From NCBI RefSeq assembly GCF_947241705.1, contig NC_079267.1, positions 1,018,501-1,082,500 on the forward strand: a stretch of 64,000 bases of DNA. The letters run 5' to 3'. The notes under the pieces were generated by a model that was given only the letters and a program-made list of their open reading frames with translations, made no database searches and was not told the origin of the DNA. Positions 63,426 through 64,000 of the stretch are shown here, piece by piece. The position numbers were made by a program, and so were the translations under genes. Origin of the DNA: Saccharomyces mikatae IFO 1815. Its lineage: Eukaryota; Ascomycota; Saccharomycetes; Saccharomycetales; Saccharomycetaceae. Position 1 is the stretch's first letter; every line of letters starts with the position of its first letter.

Positions 63426-64000
63426 TCAAGATAAATAACTCGAAAAATCTACTGAGATTGGAGAAAGTGTTTCATCTGCTTTTTCAGTTTCTCTTGAACG
63501 ATGTGGTGGGGTTGGACAAGTAGAAGATACATGCTCTTCTAGCGGCGGTATCTCTGGTATCTTTGCATTTCGATTATATATTTTCATGGGGCTTGAAGTG
63601 AATAATGAGTTTGTTCTTCTTATCGGAGATGGTGAAAGGTCAATTTTTAGGGGTGTAATCTCTTCATTTTTCCTAGCTAGATTCGACATGGTCCTTCTAG
63701 TTTTTGTATAGGACGGATCAATATTCGAGGAATCCAATAAATCCTCCAAGATTCTATATTTTTCATTCGAGTAATTCAATGCTTCTTGTAATGATTGCAG
63801 CTTGCTTTCCAAGGATTTTATTTTCTCATCTCTTTTCTTGATTTGTCGCTGTAAAAGGATTTCCCTATCTAGATATAATGATTTACTTCCATCTTTCCCG
63901 ATAAGCACATCAGAACTCCCATTTCTTAATTCGCTAATTCGTTGCTTATTATACTTCAATTCCGATATCTTTCTCTTGAAGGCGTCACTCCTTAGAATCC
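63426..64000 (-). CDS. NBP1: Nbp1, spindle pole body duplication protein (3' part)
   Basis: The frame is open to the window edge, so only the C-terminal 191 residues are present of about 319. Nbp1 is an essential component of the spindle pole body insertion machinery that works with Ndc1, Bbp1 and Mps2 to place the duplicated SPB in the nuclear envelope. A coiled coil runs through REILLQRQIKKRDEKIKSL and continues to YRILEDLLD. It is followed by a Ser/Pro-rich tail with several SP/TP sites (SPSPIRR, TSSPMK, TLSPIS) that are plausible Cdk1 targets. The codon at 63959 is TTG, not the start. Confidence 0.93.
   Translation of the reverse strand, partial: ILRSDAFKRKISELKYNKQRISELRNGSSDVLIGKDGSKSLYLDREILLQRQIKKRDEKIKSLESKLQSLQEALNYSNEKYRILEDLLDSSNIDPSYTKTRRTMSNLARKNEEITPLKIDLSPSPIRRTNSLFTSSPMKIYNRNAKIPEIPPLEEHVSSTCPTPPHRSRETEKADETLSPISVDFSSYLS

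Overview
The window is yeast nuclear DNA from the genus Saccharomyces (sensu stricto). Genes are dense, short and mostly uninterrupted. The two introns have canonical yeast signals (TACTAAC branch sites). The gene order CRN1-SEN1-ATG23-IMD3-CNA1-TSR2-ECM30-DIF1-CAR2-LSM3-MRPL4-SEC39-RPS1A-SIR3-ECM7-GMC2-YLR446W-VMA6-RPL6B-FPR4-HMG2-LEU3-SST2-RIF2-FMP27-tRNA-Ile-PDP3-YLR456W-NBP1 is that of the right arm of S. cerevisiae chromosome XII (YLR429W to YLR457C). Conserved proteins (Imd3, Rps1a, Rpl6b, Lsm3) look nearly identical to S. cerevisiae as I remember them. Fast-evolving ones (Sir3, Rif2, Dif1, the Sen1 and Hmg2 tails) differ clearly, so this is more likely a sister species than an S. cerevisiae strain. 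I cannot name the species without alignments.

Layout. 1-372: 3' end of CRN1. 1-11.7 kb: SEN1 (RNA/DNA helicase), ATG23 (autophagy), IMD3 (IMP dehydrogenase). 12-19 kb: CNA1 (calcineurin A), TSR2 (ribosome assembly), ECM30 (HID-1 family). 19.2-25.3 kb: DIF1, CAR2, LSM3, MRPL4, SEC39; much of this stretch is unusually GC-rich. 25.7-31.5 kb: RPS1A, SIR3, ECM7. 31.7-37.2 kb: spliced GMC2, the hexokinase-like YLR446W, VMA6, spliced RPL6B. 38-46 kb: FPR4, HMG2, LEU3. RPL6B-FPR4-HMG2 is one copy of a whole-genome-duplication block whose sister is RPL6A-FPR3-HMG1. 46.7-59.3 kb: SST2, RIF2 and the giant lipid-transfer gene FMP27. 59.5-60.6 kb: a tRNA-Ile(AAU) gene with solo LTRs nested three deep just upstream of it. 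61-64 kb: PDP3, YLR456W and the 3' part of NBP1.

Most genes are independently expressed housekeeping genes. Visible regulatory logic includes a URS1 upstream of CAR2 and another inside the meiotic gene GMC2, pheromone response elements upstream of SST2, facing Rap1 sites upstream of RPL6B, a Gcn4-like site upstream of LEU3, and a candidate replication origin between RIF2 and FMP27.

I found no unknown multi-gene system. The most worthwhile items are the triple nested LTR insertion, an unrecognised 83-codon ORF between RPL6B and FPR4, the candidate origin, the conserved N-myristoylation start of Ecm30 and the GC-rich island.
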